Assembly: GCF_019263805.1 (NCBI RefSeq)
Contig: NZ_CP079195.1
Span: forward strand, 2,145,501 to 2,209,500
Length of the DNA: 64,000 bases
From: Polaribacter sp. NJDZ03
GTDB taxonomy: Bacteria > Bacteroidota > Bacteroidia > Flavobacteriales > Flavobacteriaceae
Direction of reading: 5' to 3'
The notes beneath the pieces were generated by a model that was not told the origin of the DNA, did not search any database, and saw only the letters and a list, made by a program, of their open reading frames with translations. Position numbers and translations under genes: made by a program. Shown here piece after piece: positions 1-8,078 of this stretch (its first letter is position 1; each line of letters starts with the position of its first letter).

Positions 1-375
1 GAAAGCGAAATTTTTTATTATTTTATGTGTAAAACTATCAATGGTAGTAATAGAAAAAGCGGAGTAATTTTTTAAAATTGCATCTAAAATTTTCTTACTT
101 CTTTCTTGAATTATTGCTTTATCAATAGTAATTTCATCAATAATAATATTGAGTAGATCGTTCTCTTTACCATCTGCAAAATCTTCTAAACTAGACAACA
201 CACGTTCTTTCATTTCACCAGCTGCTTTGTTGGTAAACGTGATTGCTAATATTTTCTGAAACGAAAAAATATCTTCAGAAGTTAATAAGACTTTTATGTA
301 TTCTTTTACAAGGGTAAAGGTTTTACCACTTCCTGCAGAAGCATTATAAACCTGAAAGGTAGATGTATTTTGCAC
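1..375 (-). CDS. UvrD/RecB-like ATP-dependent helicase, N-terminal part (cut by left edge)
   Basis: This is the first 125 or so codons of a large helicase-nuclease whose remainder lies beyond the left edge. The GTG start at 375 is forced, because reading upstream in frame gives an ATT codon and then a TAA stop. The peptide begins VQNTSTFQVYNASAGSGKTF, an UvrD-superfamily Walker A (ASAGSGKT) a few residues from the N-terminus. The ITFTNKAAGEMKER motif Ia follows, as in RecB/AddA-type enzymes that process double-strand breaks. The later ITTIDSFTHKII stretch also matches RecB/AddA N-termini. In many flavobacteria such a protein pairs with a PD-(D/E)XK nuclease to form an AddAB-like enzyme, but the partner is not visible here. 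Family assignment is firm; the exact subfamily is inferred. Confidence 0.85.
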   Translation of the reverse strand, partial: MQNTSTFQVYNASAGSGKTFTLVKEYIKVLLTSEDIFSFQKILAITFTNKAAGEMKERVLSSLEDFADGKENDLLNIIIDEITIDKAIIQERSKKILDAILKNYSAFSITTIDSFTHKIIKNFAF

Positions 376-446
376 AATTTATTTTACTGCAAAATACAAA
401 TTAAGCAATTAAGTTTAGGTAAATATCAAGATTTATTTTAGAGTGA

Positions 447-1865
447 TTAACTTAAAATTCTCCAAATTTGCGCCACTAAAAAAGTAACAATAAAACCTGC
501 TACAACTGGTAAAACTGTTGCTACCACTGTCCATTTTTTACTTTTTGTTTCTTTATAAATGGTATAAATCGTTGTGCTACATGGGTTGTGTAATAAACTA
601 AATAGCATCACATTTACAGCTGTTAAAAGCGTCCATCCACCACTTCTTAAAATATCTCCAGTAGCAGTTACAGAATCTAATTCAAACATTACTCCAGCTC
701 CTGCTCCACCAGCAACTCCTGTTACCATAACTGTTAACATTAATATAGAAGGAATTACAATTTCATTGGCAGGAATTGCTACAATATATGCTAGTAGAAT
801 AACACCATTTAAACCTAATAAAAACCCAAATCCATCTAAAGAATTAATTAAATGTACAGCAATGCTTTCATCACCTATAAACACATTAGAAACCAGCCAT
901 ATTACGGCTCCTGCTGGCGCAGCAAACACAATTGCCCTCCATAAAACAATTATTGTTCTATCTATTAAAGAGGTATAAATGGTTTTCCAAAACATAGGAG
1001 TTCTATAAGGAGGAAGCTCTAAATTAAAGGTAGAAACCTCACCTTTTAAAACTGTCTTAGACAATGCCCAAGAAAAGAAAAACATAAAAAAGATTCCTAA
1101 AACGGCAATTCCAACAACGGCAACTAAAGAAATTAAACTAGAATATGTAGAAGGTACAACAGCACCAATAAAAATTGTTGCTAATAGAATCTGCGTTGGC
1201 CAACGACCATTACACAAAGAAAAATTATTAGTAATAATGGCTATTAATCGCTCTCTCGGACTATCAATAATTCTTGTTGCTACAACTCCTGCTGCATTAC
1301 AACCAAAACCCATGGTCATGGTTAAAGCTTGTTTACCATGTGCTCCAGATTTTTTAAAAAGTGAATCCATATTAAAAGCAACTCTAGGTAAATATCCAAA
1401 ATCTTCTAACAAGGTAAATAATGGGAAAAAGATTGCCATTGGCGGCAACATTACAGCAATTACCCAAGCAACTGCTAAATAAACGCCATCAATTAAAAAA
1501 CCAGACAACCACCAAGGAAAACTCAAGAACGCTGCACCTTCTTTTAATAAAGGATGAATAGTATCTAACAATAAACTAGCCAACATAGATGATGGATAAT
1601 TTGCCCCAATAATAGTTAACCAAAGTACCAAACCTAATAACAATAGCATAATTGGAAACCCCCAAATTTTACTAGTTACTACTTTATCTATTTTAGCATT
1701 TAAATAAAAAGCTCCTTTTTTATTGTCTTTTACAACTGTTTTTTCAACAATCTTAGAAGCATCCGCATAAATTGCTTCTGTTAAGTTATCATGAAAATCA
1801 TCGCCAATTTGCCAACGTAATTCGTTTGATAATTCTATAATTTTATCAATATTTTTTGTTTCCAT
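447..1865 (-). CDS. feoB: FeoB C-terminal half: ferrous-iron permease (gate) subunit
   Basis: This 472-residue polytopic membrane protein corresponds to the part of FeoB after the GTPase. Residues 1-60 continue the cytosolic helical region, and membrane segments begin near residue 68. The two Gate domains are recognisable. The first has GFGCN at 186-190 and a SLCNGRWP stretch at 216-223, where classical FeoB has a CSARLP-type motif. The second has HNPCSTT with a cysteine near 429. Conserved cysteines in the Gates are thought to line the Fe2+ path. The ATG lies in the same frame as the upstream GTPase gene, separated by TAA TTA TAA AAA, so this is a genuine split rather than a frameshift. It is the last gene of the operon formed with the two DtxR-type genes. 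Function in Fe2+ uptake is well supported by family; whether the two halves reassemble is inference. Confidence 0.88.
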   Translation of the reverse strand: METKNIDKIIELSNELRWQIGDDFHDNLTEAIYADASKIVEKTVVKDNKKGAFYLNAKIDKVVTSKIWGFPIMLLLLGLVLWLTIIGANYPSSMLASLLLDTIHPLLKEGAAFLSFPWWLSGFLIDGVYLAVAWVIAVMLPPMAIFFPLFTLLEDFGYLPRVAFNMDSLFKKSGAHGKQALTMTMGFGCNAAGVVATRIIDSPRERLIAIITNNFSLCNGRWPTQILLATIFIGAVVPSTYSSLISLVAVVGIAVLGIFFMFFFSWALSKTVLKGEVSTFNLELPPYRTPMFWKTIYTSLIDRTIIVLWRAIVFAAPAGAVIWLVSNVFIGDESIAVHLINSLDGFGFLLGLNGVILLAYIVAIPANEIVIPSILMLTVMVTGVAGGAGAGVMFELDSVTATGDILRSGGWTLLTAVNVMLFSLLHNPCSTTIYTIYKETKSKKWTVVATVLPVVAGFIVTFLVAQIWRILS

Positions 1866-1874
1866 TTTTTATAA

Positions 1875-2639
1875 TTAAATAAAATCACCTGTTTTTAAGG
1901 CTTCTAAAATATGTGAATCTCCTTCCAAAACTCTAAAAGCTAACCACCTGCTATTAGAAACAGTTGGGTATTCTTCTTTAATAGCATTGCTTAACTTCTG
2001 AACAGCATCTTCTACATGTTTTGGAATGCTTTTTATTTTATAAGGTTTACATACTATTTTTCCGTTTGCCAAATCGCTAATTGCAGCAATTAATTCTGGA
2101 ATTCCTTCTTTAGACCTTGCACTTGTTGGTACCACAGGAATCCCTAACTCTCTAGATAAACTTCTGTAATCTATGTTTATATTATTTTTTTCTGCTTCAT
2201 CCATTAAATTTAAACAAAGAACTGCATTCGAAGAAATCTCTAAAATTTGCAGCACTAAGTTTAAATTACGTTCTAACCTACTTGCATCAACAACTATTAC
2301 TGTTAATGTTGGTTTACCGAAAAGAATAAAATTTCTAGCTACTTCTTCATCTTCCGATCGAGACATTAAAGAATAGGTACCTGGTAAATCTATTAATTTA
2401 AATTTTTGCTGCTGATATTCAAACGCGCCTTCTGCTCTAGTTACTGTTTTTCCTGGCCAATTCCCAGTATGCTGCCTTAAACCTGTTAACGCATTAAAAA
2501 CAGTACTTTTTCCTGTATTAGGGTTTCCTGCTAATGCAATTACAAAATCTACATTTTCTGTATCTACTCCTAATTTTTTAACTCCTTCTAAAGTATGATG
2601 TGCACAAGTGTCACAAGCCGATTTTGGTGCTGTTTTCAT
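1875..2639 (-). CDS. feoB: FeoB N-terminal half: small GTPase protein
   Basis: A free-standing 254-residue FeoB G domain. G1 is GNPNTGKST at 38-46, G3 is DLPG at 84-87, G4 is NLMD at 144-147, and G5 is the PTSARSKEG region near 171-179. About 60 residues of the guanine-dissociation-inhibitor-like helical region follow before the stop. The N-terminus carries CDTC at 9-12 followed by HH, a possible metal-binding or redox site placed ahead of the usual start of the G domain. The gene begins 4 bp after the DtxR-FeoA fusion gene and ends 9 bp before the permease half, so the three are surely co-transcribed. Normal FeoB is one chain of roughly 700 residues or more; here GTPase and permease are separate proteins. 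Confidence 0.9.
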   Translation of the reverse strand: MKTAPKSACDTCAHHTLEGVKKLGVDTENVDFVIALAGNPNTGKSTVFNALTGLRQHTGNWPGKTVTRAEGAFEYQQQKFKLIDLPGTYSLMSRSEDEEVARNFILFGKPTLTVIVVDASRLERNLNLVLQILEISSNAVLCLNLMDEAEKNNINIDYRSLSRELGIPVVPTSARSKEGIPELIAAISDLANGKIVCKPYKIKSIPKHVEDAVQKLSNAIKEEYPTVSNSRWLAFRVLEGDSHILEALKTGDFI

Positions 2640-2643
2640 TTTT

Positions 2644-3654
2644 TTATGCTTTGGTAATTAAAATTTTAACAGCCTGGTCTTTTCTTAGAGCAATGGCCGT
2701 TCCTTTAATTAAAAATGCTTTTGGATCTCCTAACGGGTTTAACAAATCGATACTAACCGTTGCTCCTTTTACAAAACCTAAATCTAATAATCTTCGTCTA
2801 TTTTCTCCTCTACATTCTTTAGAAACACCAATAATTATTGCTTTTTGGTTATTTTCTAAATTAGATAAACGCAACGTATCTGTTTCTACAACATCTGCTT
2901 TGTCTAAAGAAATTACGGTAATATTTTTTGCTACTATAGGCGGCAACACAAATTGCTCTCCTTCAGATTCAAAAACAATACGATTTTCACTAATCTCTTT
3001 CATGTACACCTGAGAATGTAAATGAATATGTTTTGCTAAAATTTGTTTATAAATACTTGTAGGCTCATCTTCTATATGAATAATTTTTCCAAAATTCAAA
3101 ATCGGTAAATCTGCAAGTAGCATTCCTTTTTTCTCTGGAATTTCACCAGACTTAGTAGGTATTGGATCTCCATGAGGGTCATATCTCGGATTTCCTAAGA
3201 GTGTAGACAAATTTTCTACTTCTTCACCAGATAACTCGTGTTCTTTTTTCTCTGCTCTACTGTGCCATTCTGTTTTATGAAACCCTGTTTTTTCTGATAA
3301 ATACTTTTCCCATAAACGGTGAGCTCTCACAATTCTTAACGCATATTCATCTCCGTCTTCGGTTAATGAAAAAAGATCGTGTTCTTTTCTTATCAAACCA
3401 GATTCTACCATAGTATCAATACTTTCTAACAACAAACTATGACTAAAATCTAGTTCATTAAAAATGGTATTTATAGATGTCTTCGGGTCATGATACAAAA
3501 GCTTTAAAACATCTTCAATAGCCGTTTTCTCTGTTTCTTTACGTGCTTTTAAGTATTTAAAAAAGAGTCCTTTTTTAGGATTAAAAATAATAAATAAGAC
3601 TAAAATAACGCCAAAAAACACTAAAAGCGCTACTACTGGGCTGTAAGTACTCAT
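2644..3654 (-). CDS. Membrane-anchored DtxR-like HTH / FeoA-domain fusion protein
   Basis: 336 residues in four parts. Residues 7-24 are one hydrophobic helix followed by [15 protein letters not shown], which resembles the last helix and cytosolic tail of TroC/ZnuB-type metal ABC permeases. Residues 38-105 are a winged-helix like DtxR. Residues 106-170 are a DtxR dimerisation/metal region with AHRLWEKYL and DPHGDPIP. Residues 180-250 and 260-336 are two SH3-like FeoA domains. No separate feoA exists here, so this protein probably supplies the FeoA function next to FeoB. It overlaps the upstream regulator gene by 4 bp and precedes the FeoB GTPase by 4 bp. Whether the helix-turn-helix still binds DNA while tethered, or now acts only as a cytosolic metal sensor for FeoB, cannot be told from sequence. 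Confidence 0.82.
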   Translation of the reverse strand: MSTYSPVVALLVFFGVILVLFIIFNPKKGLFFKYLKARKETEKTAIEDVLKLLYHDPKTSINTIFNELDFSHSLLLESIDTMVESGLIRKEHDLFSLTEDGDEYALRIVRAHRLWEKYLSEKTGFHKTEWHSRAEKKEHELSGEEVENLSTLLGNPRYDPHGDPIPTKSGEIPEKKGMLLADLPILNFGKIIHIEDEPTSIYKQILAKHIHLHSQVYMKEISENRIVFESEGEQFVLPPIVAKNITVISLDKADVVETDTLRLSNLENNQKAIIIGVSKECRGENRRRLLDLGFVKGATVSIDLLNPLGDPKAFLIKGTAIALRKDQAVKILITKA

Positions 3655-4307
3655 ATTTTTTTAATATATAAATTGTTAGCTATTTTGTTTGAAATTGATA
3701 GTTTTTTATCATCAACCATAATGGAAACTGAATCATCAAAATCTTCTTTTTCTAATACGGTAATTTGTTTACCTAATATAATACCTTTTTTATCTAAGAA
3801 TTTTAAAAATTCTGATGAAGAATCATCAACACCAATACAAATTCCACTTTCACTTTTTAATAAAGTTGATAATAAACTTTTCTCGATGGTTTTTAAATTA
3901 CCTTCCTTATCTGGGATAGGATCTCCATGAGGGTCACGTGTTGGAAAACCTAAAAAAGCATCTAATTGTTCTATTAACTTTGGAGACTTAATGTGCTCTA
4001 ACTGTTCTGCAACATCATGAACTTCATCCCAAGAAAAATTTAATTTTTCTACTAAAAAAACTTCCCAAAGCCTATGTTTCCTTACAATGTTTGCGGCAGT
4101 TTTTTTACCCAAGACGGTTAATTTTACACCTTTATATTTTTTATAGACAACAACTTCCTTTTCAGACAATTTTTTAATCATATCTGTAACAGAAGAAGCT
4201 TTCGTTTCTAATTTTTTAGCTATAGCATTTGTACTAATTCCTTTATCGGAATCTAACTCTAAATGATAAATTGCTTTTAAATAATTTTCTTCAGAAAGTG
4301 TAAACAT
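3651..4307 (-). CDS. DtxR/MntR-family metal-dependent transcriptional repressor
   Basis: A 218-residue soluble regulator with the standard DtxR layout. It has an N-terminal winged helix (recognition region about 24-48, TNAIAKKLETKASSVTDMIK). A dimerisation and metal-binding domain follows with H78 in RKHRLWE, and with DEVHDVAEQLEH at 94-105 supplying Glu/His ligands, then DPHGDPIP. A short C-terminal FeoA/SH3-like domain covers about 145-218. At the first metal-site positions it has ENYLK where MntR has D8 and E11, so Mn versus Fe specificity is not decided by these residues. It is first in an operon with the DtxR-FeoA and FeoB genes. It is divergent from a TonB receptor, across a palindrome that overlaps the promoter region of both, which strongly suggests autoregulation and control of both units. 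Confidence 0.92.
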   Translation of the reverse strand: MFTLSEENYLKAIYHLELDSDKGISTNAIAKKLETKASSVTDMIKKLSEKEVVVYKKYKGVKLTVLGKKTAANIVRKHRLWEVFLVEKLNFSWDEVHDVAEQLEHIKSPKLIEQLDAFLGFPTRDPHGDPIPDKEGNLKTIEKSLLSTLLKSESGICIGVDDSSSEFLKFLDKKGIILGKQITVLEKEDFDDSVSIMVDDKKLSISNKIANNLYIKKI

Positions 4308-4324
4308 CTACAAATTTTATACTA

Positions 4325-4332
4325 CAAAGATA
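4325..4332 (-). promoter_or_regulatory. Bacteroidota -7 promoter element of the dtxR-feo operon
   Basis: CAAAGATA on the plus strand reads TATCTTTG on the minus strand, an exact TAnnTTTG match. It lies 18-25 bp upstream of the regulator start codon at 4307. The palindromic operator at 4357-4376 begins about 24 bp further upstream, where a -33 box would be expected, so an occupied operator would block this promoter. Confidence 0.6.
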
Positions 4333-4356
4333 TACTTTTTAATTTTAATAAATATA

Positions 4357-4376
4357 TTTTTAGACAAGTCTAAAAA
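4357..4376. promoter_or_regulatory. Palindromic operator for the DtxR-family regulator
   Basis: TTTTTAGACAAGTCTAAAAA: two perfect 9-bp arms (4357-4365 and 4368-4376) around a 2-bp AA centre. It sits in the 100-bp region between the divergent regulator gene and TonB-receptor gene, at the -33 zone of the plus-strand promoter and near that of the minus-strand promoter. DtxR/MntR-family repressors bind palindromes of this size and A/T-flanked composition. Assignment to the adjacent regulator is inference from position and symmetry. Confidence 0.75.
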
Positions 4377-4382
4377 ATAAAT

Positions 4383-4390
4383 TACATTTG
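4383..4390 (+). promoter_or_regulatory. Bacteroidota -7 promoter element of the TonB receptor gene
   Basis: TACATTTG matches TAnnTTTG exactly and ends 17 bp before the ATG at 4408. The operator palindrome ends 7 bp upstream of it and occupies the -33 position, which fits metal-dependent repression. Confidence 0.6.
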
Positions 4391-4407
4391 CCATAAAATA
4401 AAATTAA

Positions 4408-6627
4408 ATGAAACTAAAAAGACTTATCTTATTTGCAGCTCTTATCAGCTTAAATGCAATTTTTGCACAGAATAATTCTATTTCTGGTAAAATAACTAAC
4501 AAATTAGATGCACTAGCTTACGTGAATGTGTATTTAAAAAAATCTAAAATTGGAGCAGCTTCTAACGAAAATGGTTTTTATCAGTTAAAAAACATACCAA
4601 AAGGAAACTATACACTTGTTATTAGTAGTGTTGGTTATAAATCTAAATCGATTAAAATAACGATTGATGAAAATCAAAAAATTATTAAAAACTTTTCTTT
4701 ATCAGAAGCTAACTCTTTAGACGAAATTGTAATTTCTGGAACCATGAAACCGGTTAAAAAACTAGATAGTTCTGTACCTGTAGAAGTATACTCTCCTACT
4801 TTTTTTATGAAAAACCCAGCACCATCTATTTTTGAATCCTTACAAAATGTAAATGGTGTTCGTCCGCAGGTAAATTGTAGTGTTTGTAACACAGGAGATA
4901 TTCATATTAACGGATTAGAAGGTCCTTATACTTTTGTTTTAATAGACGGAATGCCCATTGTAAGCGGCTTATCTACCGTGTATGGATTAACAGGAATTCC
5001 GCAGGCATTAATAGAACGTGTAGAAATTGTAAAAGGTCCTGCTTCTACTTTATATGGTTCTGAAGCTGTTGGTGGTATCATTAATATTATCACTAAAAAG
5101 CCATCTTCAGCCCCGTTAGTTACCGTAGAATCTTATGCAAGTTCTTGGGGAGAAGTAAATACAGATATTGGTTTAAAATATAAATTAGGAAAAACCGATG
5201 GACTGTTAGGTGTTAATTATTTTAATTACCAAAACCCTATTGATAATAATAAGGATGGTTTTACAGATTTGACTTTACAAGACAGAATTTCTATTTTTAA
5301 TAAATTTAATTTTGAAAGAAAAAACAATCGTATTTTTACTGTAGCCGGACGTTATGTTTACGAAGATAGATGGGGAGGAGAAATGAATTGGGAGCCTAAA
5401 TATAGAGGTGGAACAGAGGTTTATGGCGAAAGCATTTACACCAGTAGATGGGAAACTTTTGGAACTTACCAATTGCCTACCGATAAAAAAATAAATTTAC
5501 AATTTAGCGCGAATGGACATGACCAAAACTCTTATTACGGAGACACTTTTTATAAAGCAGATCAATTTATTGCTTTTAGCCAATTAACATACGACACTAC
5601 TTTTGGCGAAAACCATGATCTACTAATGGGAGTTGCTTATCGTTACACAAATTATGACGATAACACAACAGCAACAAATAGTGATACTGGTAATGCTCCA
5701 TCAATAACTCATTTACCAGGTGCTTTTATTCAAGATGAAATTACACTATCTCCAAAAAACAAGTTGCTTTTAGGCGCAAGATATGATTATAATAATGTAC
5801 ACGGAAGTGTTTTCTCTCCAAGAGTAAATTATAAATGGAACTCAGAAAATAACGAAGATGTACTTAGGGTTAGTATTGGTAATGGTTTTAGGGTTGCTAA
5901 TGTTTTTACAGAAGATCATGCTGCACTTACAGGAAATAGAAAGGTTGTTTTTGAAGATGAATTACTCCCAGAAACTTCTTGGAATGCTAATATTAACTAT
6001 GTTAAAAAGTTAGTTACAGTCAATAACACTATAATTAATTTAGATGCAAGTGCTTTCTATACTTATTTCGACAATAAAATAATTCCAGATTACGAAACAG
6101 AACCAACACAAATTATTTATTCAAATTTAAATGGTCATGCAGTTTCTAAAGGAATATCTCTAAACACAGATATCAATTTAAGAAATGGACTTTCAATAAT
6201 AGCGGGTGCAACTTTAATGGAGGTATCTACTACTGAAAATGGAATTACCGAAAAACAATTATTAACAGAAAGTTTTAGTGGTACTTGGAGTATTTCTTAC
6301 AAAATAAAGGCAATCGATTTAAAACTAGATTATACAGGTAATGTATACGCTCCAATGGATTTACCATTAATATCAGACAATACAGATATAGACCCAAGAT
6401 CACCAACATCTCCATGGTACAGTATTCAAAACATACAAGCCACTAAAACACTTAATGATCAATTTGAAATTTTTGGAGGTGTAAAAAACTTATTAAATTT
6501 TACTCCTGCAGCCAATAGTATCTTAAATGCTTCAGAACCATTTAGTGAAAATTTCGACCCAGCTTATGTATACGCTTCAAATCAAGGAACTCGTATGTTT
6601 TTAGGACTTAGATATAAACTACAATAA
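4408..6627 (+). CDS. TonB-dependent outer-membrane receptor, predicted metal uptake
   Basis: 739 residues. There is a signal peptide (1-20, ending IFAQ) and a carboxypeptidase-regulatory-like beta-sandwich at about 24-100. A TonB plug follows at about 120-230 with LIDGMPI and RVEIVKGPASTLYGSEAVGG, and then a 22-strand-type barrel to the C-terminus (LGLRYKLQ). The plug carries a CSVC pair at 157-160 just before the NTGDIHINGL segment; paired cysteines there could bind metal or form a disulphide. Divergence from a DtxR-type regulator with a shared operator suggests the substrate is a chelated or protein-bound metal, Fe or Mn, but the sequence does not name it. The stop codon overlaps the ATG of the thioredoxin-like gene (TAATG), so the two are translationally coupled. 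Confidence 0.88.
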   Translation: MKLKRLILFAALISLNAIFAQNNSISGKITNKLDALAYVNVYLKKSKIGAASNENGFYQLKNIPKGNYTLVISSVGYKSKSIKITIDENQKIIKNFSLSEANSLDEIVISGTMKPVKKLDSSVPVEVYSPTFFMKNPAPSIFESLQNVNGVRPQVNCSVCNTGDIHINGLEGPYTFVLIDGMPIVSGLSTVYGLTGIPQALIERVEIVKGPASTLYGSEAVGGIINIITKKPSSAPLVTVESYASSWGEVNTDIGLKYKLGKTDGLLGVNYFNYQNPIDNNKDGFTDLTLQDRISIFNKFNFERKNNRIFTVAGRYVYEDRWGGEMNWEPKYRGGTEVYGESIYTSRWETFGTYQLPTDKKINLQFSANGHDQNSYYGDTFYKADQFIAFSQLTYDTTFGENHDLLMGVAYRYTNYDDNTTATNSDTGNAPSITHLPGAFIQDEITLSPKNKLLLGARYDYNNVHGSVFSPRVNYKWNSENNEDVLRVSIGNGFRVANVFTEDHAALTGNRKVVFEDELLPETSWNANINYVKKLVTVNNTIINLDASAFYTYFDNKIIPDYETEPTQIIYSNLNGHAVSKGISLNTDINLRNGLSIIAGATLMEVSTTENGITEKQLLTESFSGTWSISYKIKAIDLKLDYTGNVYAPMDLPLISDNTDIDPRSPTSPWYSIQNIQATKTLNDQFEIFGGVKNLLNFTPAANSILNASEPFSENFDPAYVYASNQGTRMFLGLRYKLQ

Positions 6628-7100
6628 TGAAAAAAACGCTTCTTTTCTTTTTTATATTTTCTACTAGTATATTACTTAGTCAGAAAAACAATACTTTAAA
6701 GAGTTACTCTTTTGAAGAGGCTTATAAACTACAAGAAAAAGAAAAAAGGCCAATTGTAGTTTTTTTTCATACAAACTGGTGTAAATATTGTTTTGCGATG
6801 AAAAAAAATACTTTTATCAATAAAAAAGTGGTAGCCTTATTAAATAAAGAGTTTTACTTTATCTCTTTTAATGCAGAAAGTAAAGACTTGGTAAATATAA
6901 AAGACAAGATTTTTAAGAACAAGTCTGGCATTCATGAGATAGTAGAGGTACTTGCTTTTAAAAACAACACCATTAGCTATCCATCTACTATTATTTTAAG
7001 TGCAAATAATACTATAGATGAACAGATAGATTCCTTTTTATCAGCAAAAGAAATTAGTAAAATATTGACAACCTATCTCTCTAAGAGACCCTCAAATTAA
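6627..7100 (+). CDS. Periplasmic thioredoxin-fold protein (DUF255/thioredoxin-7-like)
   Basis: 157 residues with an N-terminal signal peptide (hydrophobic 4-18, then SQKN) and a thioredoxin fold. The active-site motif is WCKYC with cysteines at 52 and 55, preceded by the beta strand IVVFFHTN, and a later cis-proline strand near YPSTIIL closes the fold. It starts on the last base of the TonB receptor stop codon, so it is made with that receptor. A plausible task is to reduce the CSVC pair in the receptor plug or a disulphide in a periplasmic partner; that link is inference. No membrane anchor other than the signal is seen. Confidence 0.8.
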   Translation: MKKTLLFFFIFSTSILLSQKNNTLKSYSFEEAYKLQEKEKRPIVVFFHTNWCKYCFAMKKNTFINKKVVALLNKEFYFISFNAESKDLVNIKDKIFKNKSGIHEIVEVLAFKNNTISYPSTIILSANNTIDEQIDSFLSAKEISKILTTYLSKRPSN

Positions 7101-7140
7101 CATAAATTCATCAAAATATACAATGGGTCTAAATAGAAAA

Positions 7141-7701
7141 TTAATGTTTGTCTTCCCAGATACGTTTTCTACCAGAACTAGAACCACTATTCCCTCCACT
7201 AAATGAAAAACGATATGTAACACCAACAGAACCGTATGTATGAGAACGCTGACTTTTAAATCTTTCTTCATTATACTTGTGCATCAATATTCCTTGTAAT
7301 CCAAAATGATCAGAAATCCAAAGCGTACCACCAATACCAAAATTTAAAGTTGGAAGTACATGTTTAGACTTTACAAGGCTACCTCCTATTAAAACAAAAG
7401 GATTAATAGTGCTTTCTGAAGTACCAAAATCATATCTAAACTCACCATCAAACGTGGTGTATTTTTGATTATCATTAAAATCACTAGAAATACTACCTGC
7501 TAAAGTTACATTCTTAAACAAATATGTAGCAAGAGATAATCTTGGAAATTGAGGAATAAGCCTACCTCCCAAATCTTTACCATCTTCTACAGAATAAAGT
7601 ACAGAACCTGTACCAAGTGTTACAGCCCATTTATTAGTTTCATTCTGACTAAAACTATGCAGGGTACATAAAAAAACAAGTGTAAAAACGATATGTTTCA
7701 T
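7141..7701 (-). CDS. Small outer-membrane beta-barrel protein, function unknown
   Basis: 186 residues with a clear signal peptide (MKHIVFTLVFLCTLHSFSQN) followed by alternating hydrophobic/polar strands (WAVTLGTGSVLYSV, ATYLFKNVTLAGSI, GSVGVTYRFSFSG). This is typical of flavobacterial OmpA-N/porin-like barrels of eight strands. The C-terminus is a Gly/Ser-rich linker and a basic tail (GGNSGSSSGRKRIWEDKH) instead of ending in an aromatic residue. It is convergent with the thioredoxin-like gene 40 bp away, with no recognisable terminator between them. A -7 box (CAAATATA, 7763-7770, read on the minus strand) lies about 62 bp upstream of the ATG. No specific function can be assigned. Confidence 0.7.
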   Translation of the reverse strand: MKHIVFTLVFLCTLHSFSQNETNKWAVTLGTGSVLYSVEDGKDLGGRLIPQFPRLSLATYLFKNVTLAGSISSDFNDNQKYTTFDGEFRYDFGTSESTINPFVLIGGSLVKSKHVLPTLNFGIGGTLWISDHFGLQGILMHKYNEERFKSQRSHTYGSVGVTYRFSFSGGNSGSSSGRKRIWEDKH

Positions 7702-8060
7702 TTTAATTTTTCTTTTTTAGGGTAAAAGAAAAACATTTTCCAATTCCCAATAATTTTTTTTACAAATATATTGATTAAACAAAGAAAATAAAGTGCTGTG
7801 TTTTTTATTTAGTCGAAATTTTAATTTATTCGAATATAACAAAAATAACACCTAATTAATTGTAAATTCATAATTTACAAACCAATACCTTACATTATAA
7901 TCTGCTGCTTTAAAATGTAACAAAAATAATTAAATCGTCATTACAGAATATAGAACGTAAACCTTTCTTTATAATTTCACTAAACTATTTTAATAAAAAA
8001 TTATGTCTTATTTAAAATAGTTTTAAAACATTTTATTTTAACAAATTCAAATTAATATCT
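7702..8060. other. Intergenic region between divergent OMP gene and mfd
   Basis: No gene is seen in this stretch of about 360 bp of very AT-rich DNA. It contains a -7 element for the OMP gene (7763-7770, minus), a perfect 9-bp inverted repeat around CAT at 7860-7880 (TTGTAAATT / AATTTACAA), and, at its right end, the mfd -7 element. Confidence 0.5.
7763..7770 (-). promoter_or_regulatory. -7 promoter element of the outer-membrane protein gene
   Basis: CAAATATA reads TATATTTG on the minus strand, an exact TAnnTTTG, 62 bp upstream of the ATG at 7701. No convincing -33 box is seen, so confidence is moderate. Confidence 0.4.
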
Positions 8061-8063
8061 TTG
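8056..8063 (+). promoter_or_regulatory. -7 promoter element of mfd
   Basis: TATCTTTG matches TAnnTTTG. It overlaps the upstream TTG codon at 8061, which therefore cannot be the translation start if this promoter is used. The next in-frame TTG at 8079 fits a short leader. Confidence 0.55.
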
Positions 8064-8078
8064 CTAAAACATTTCGGG

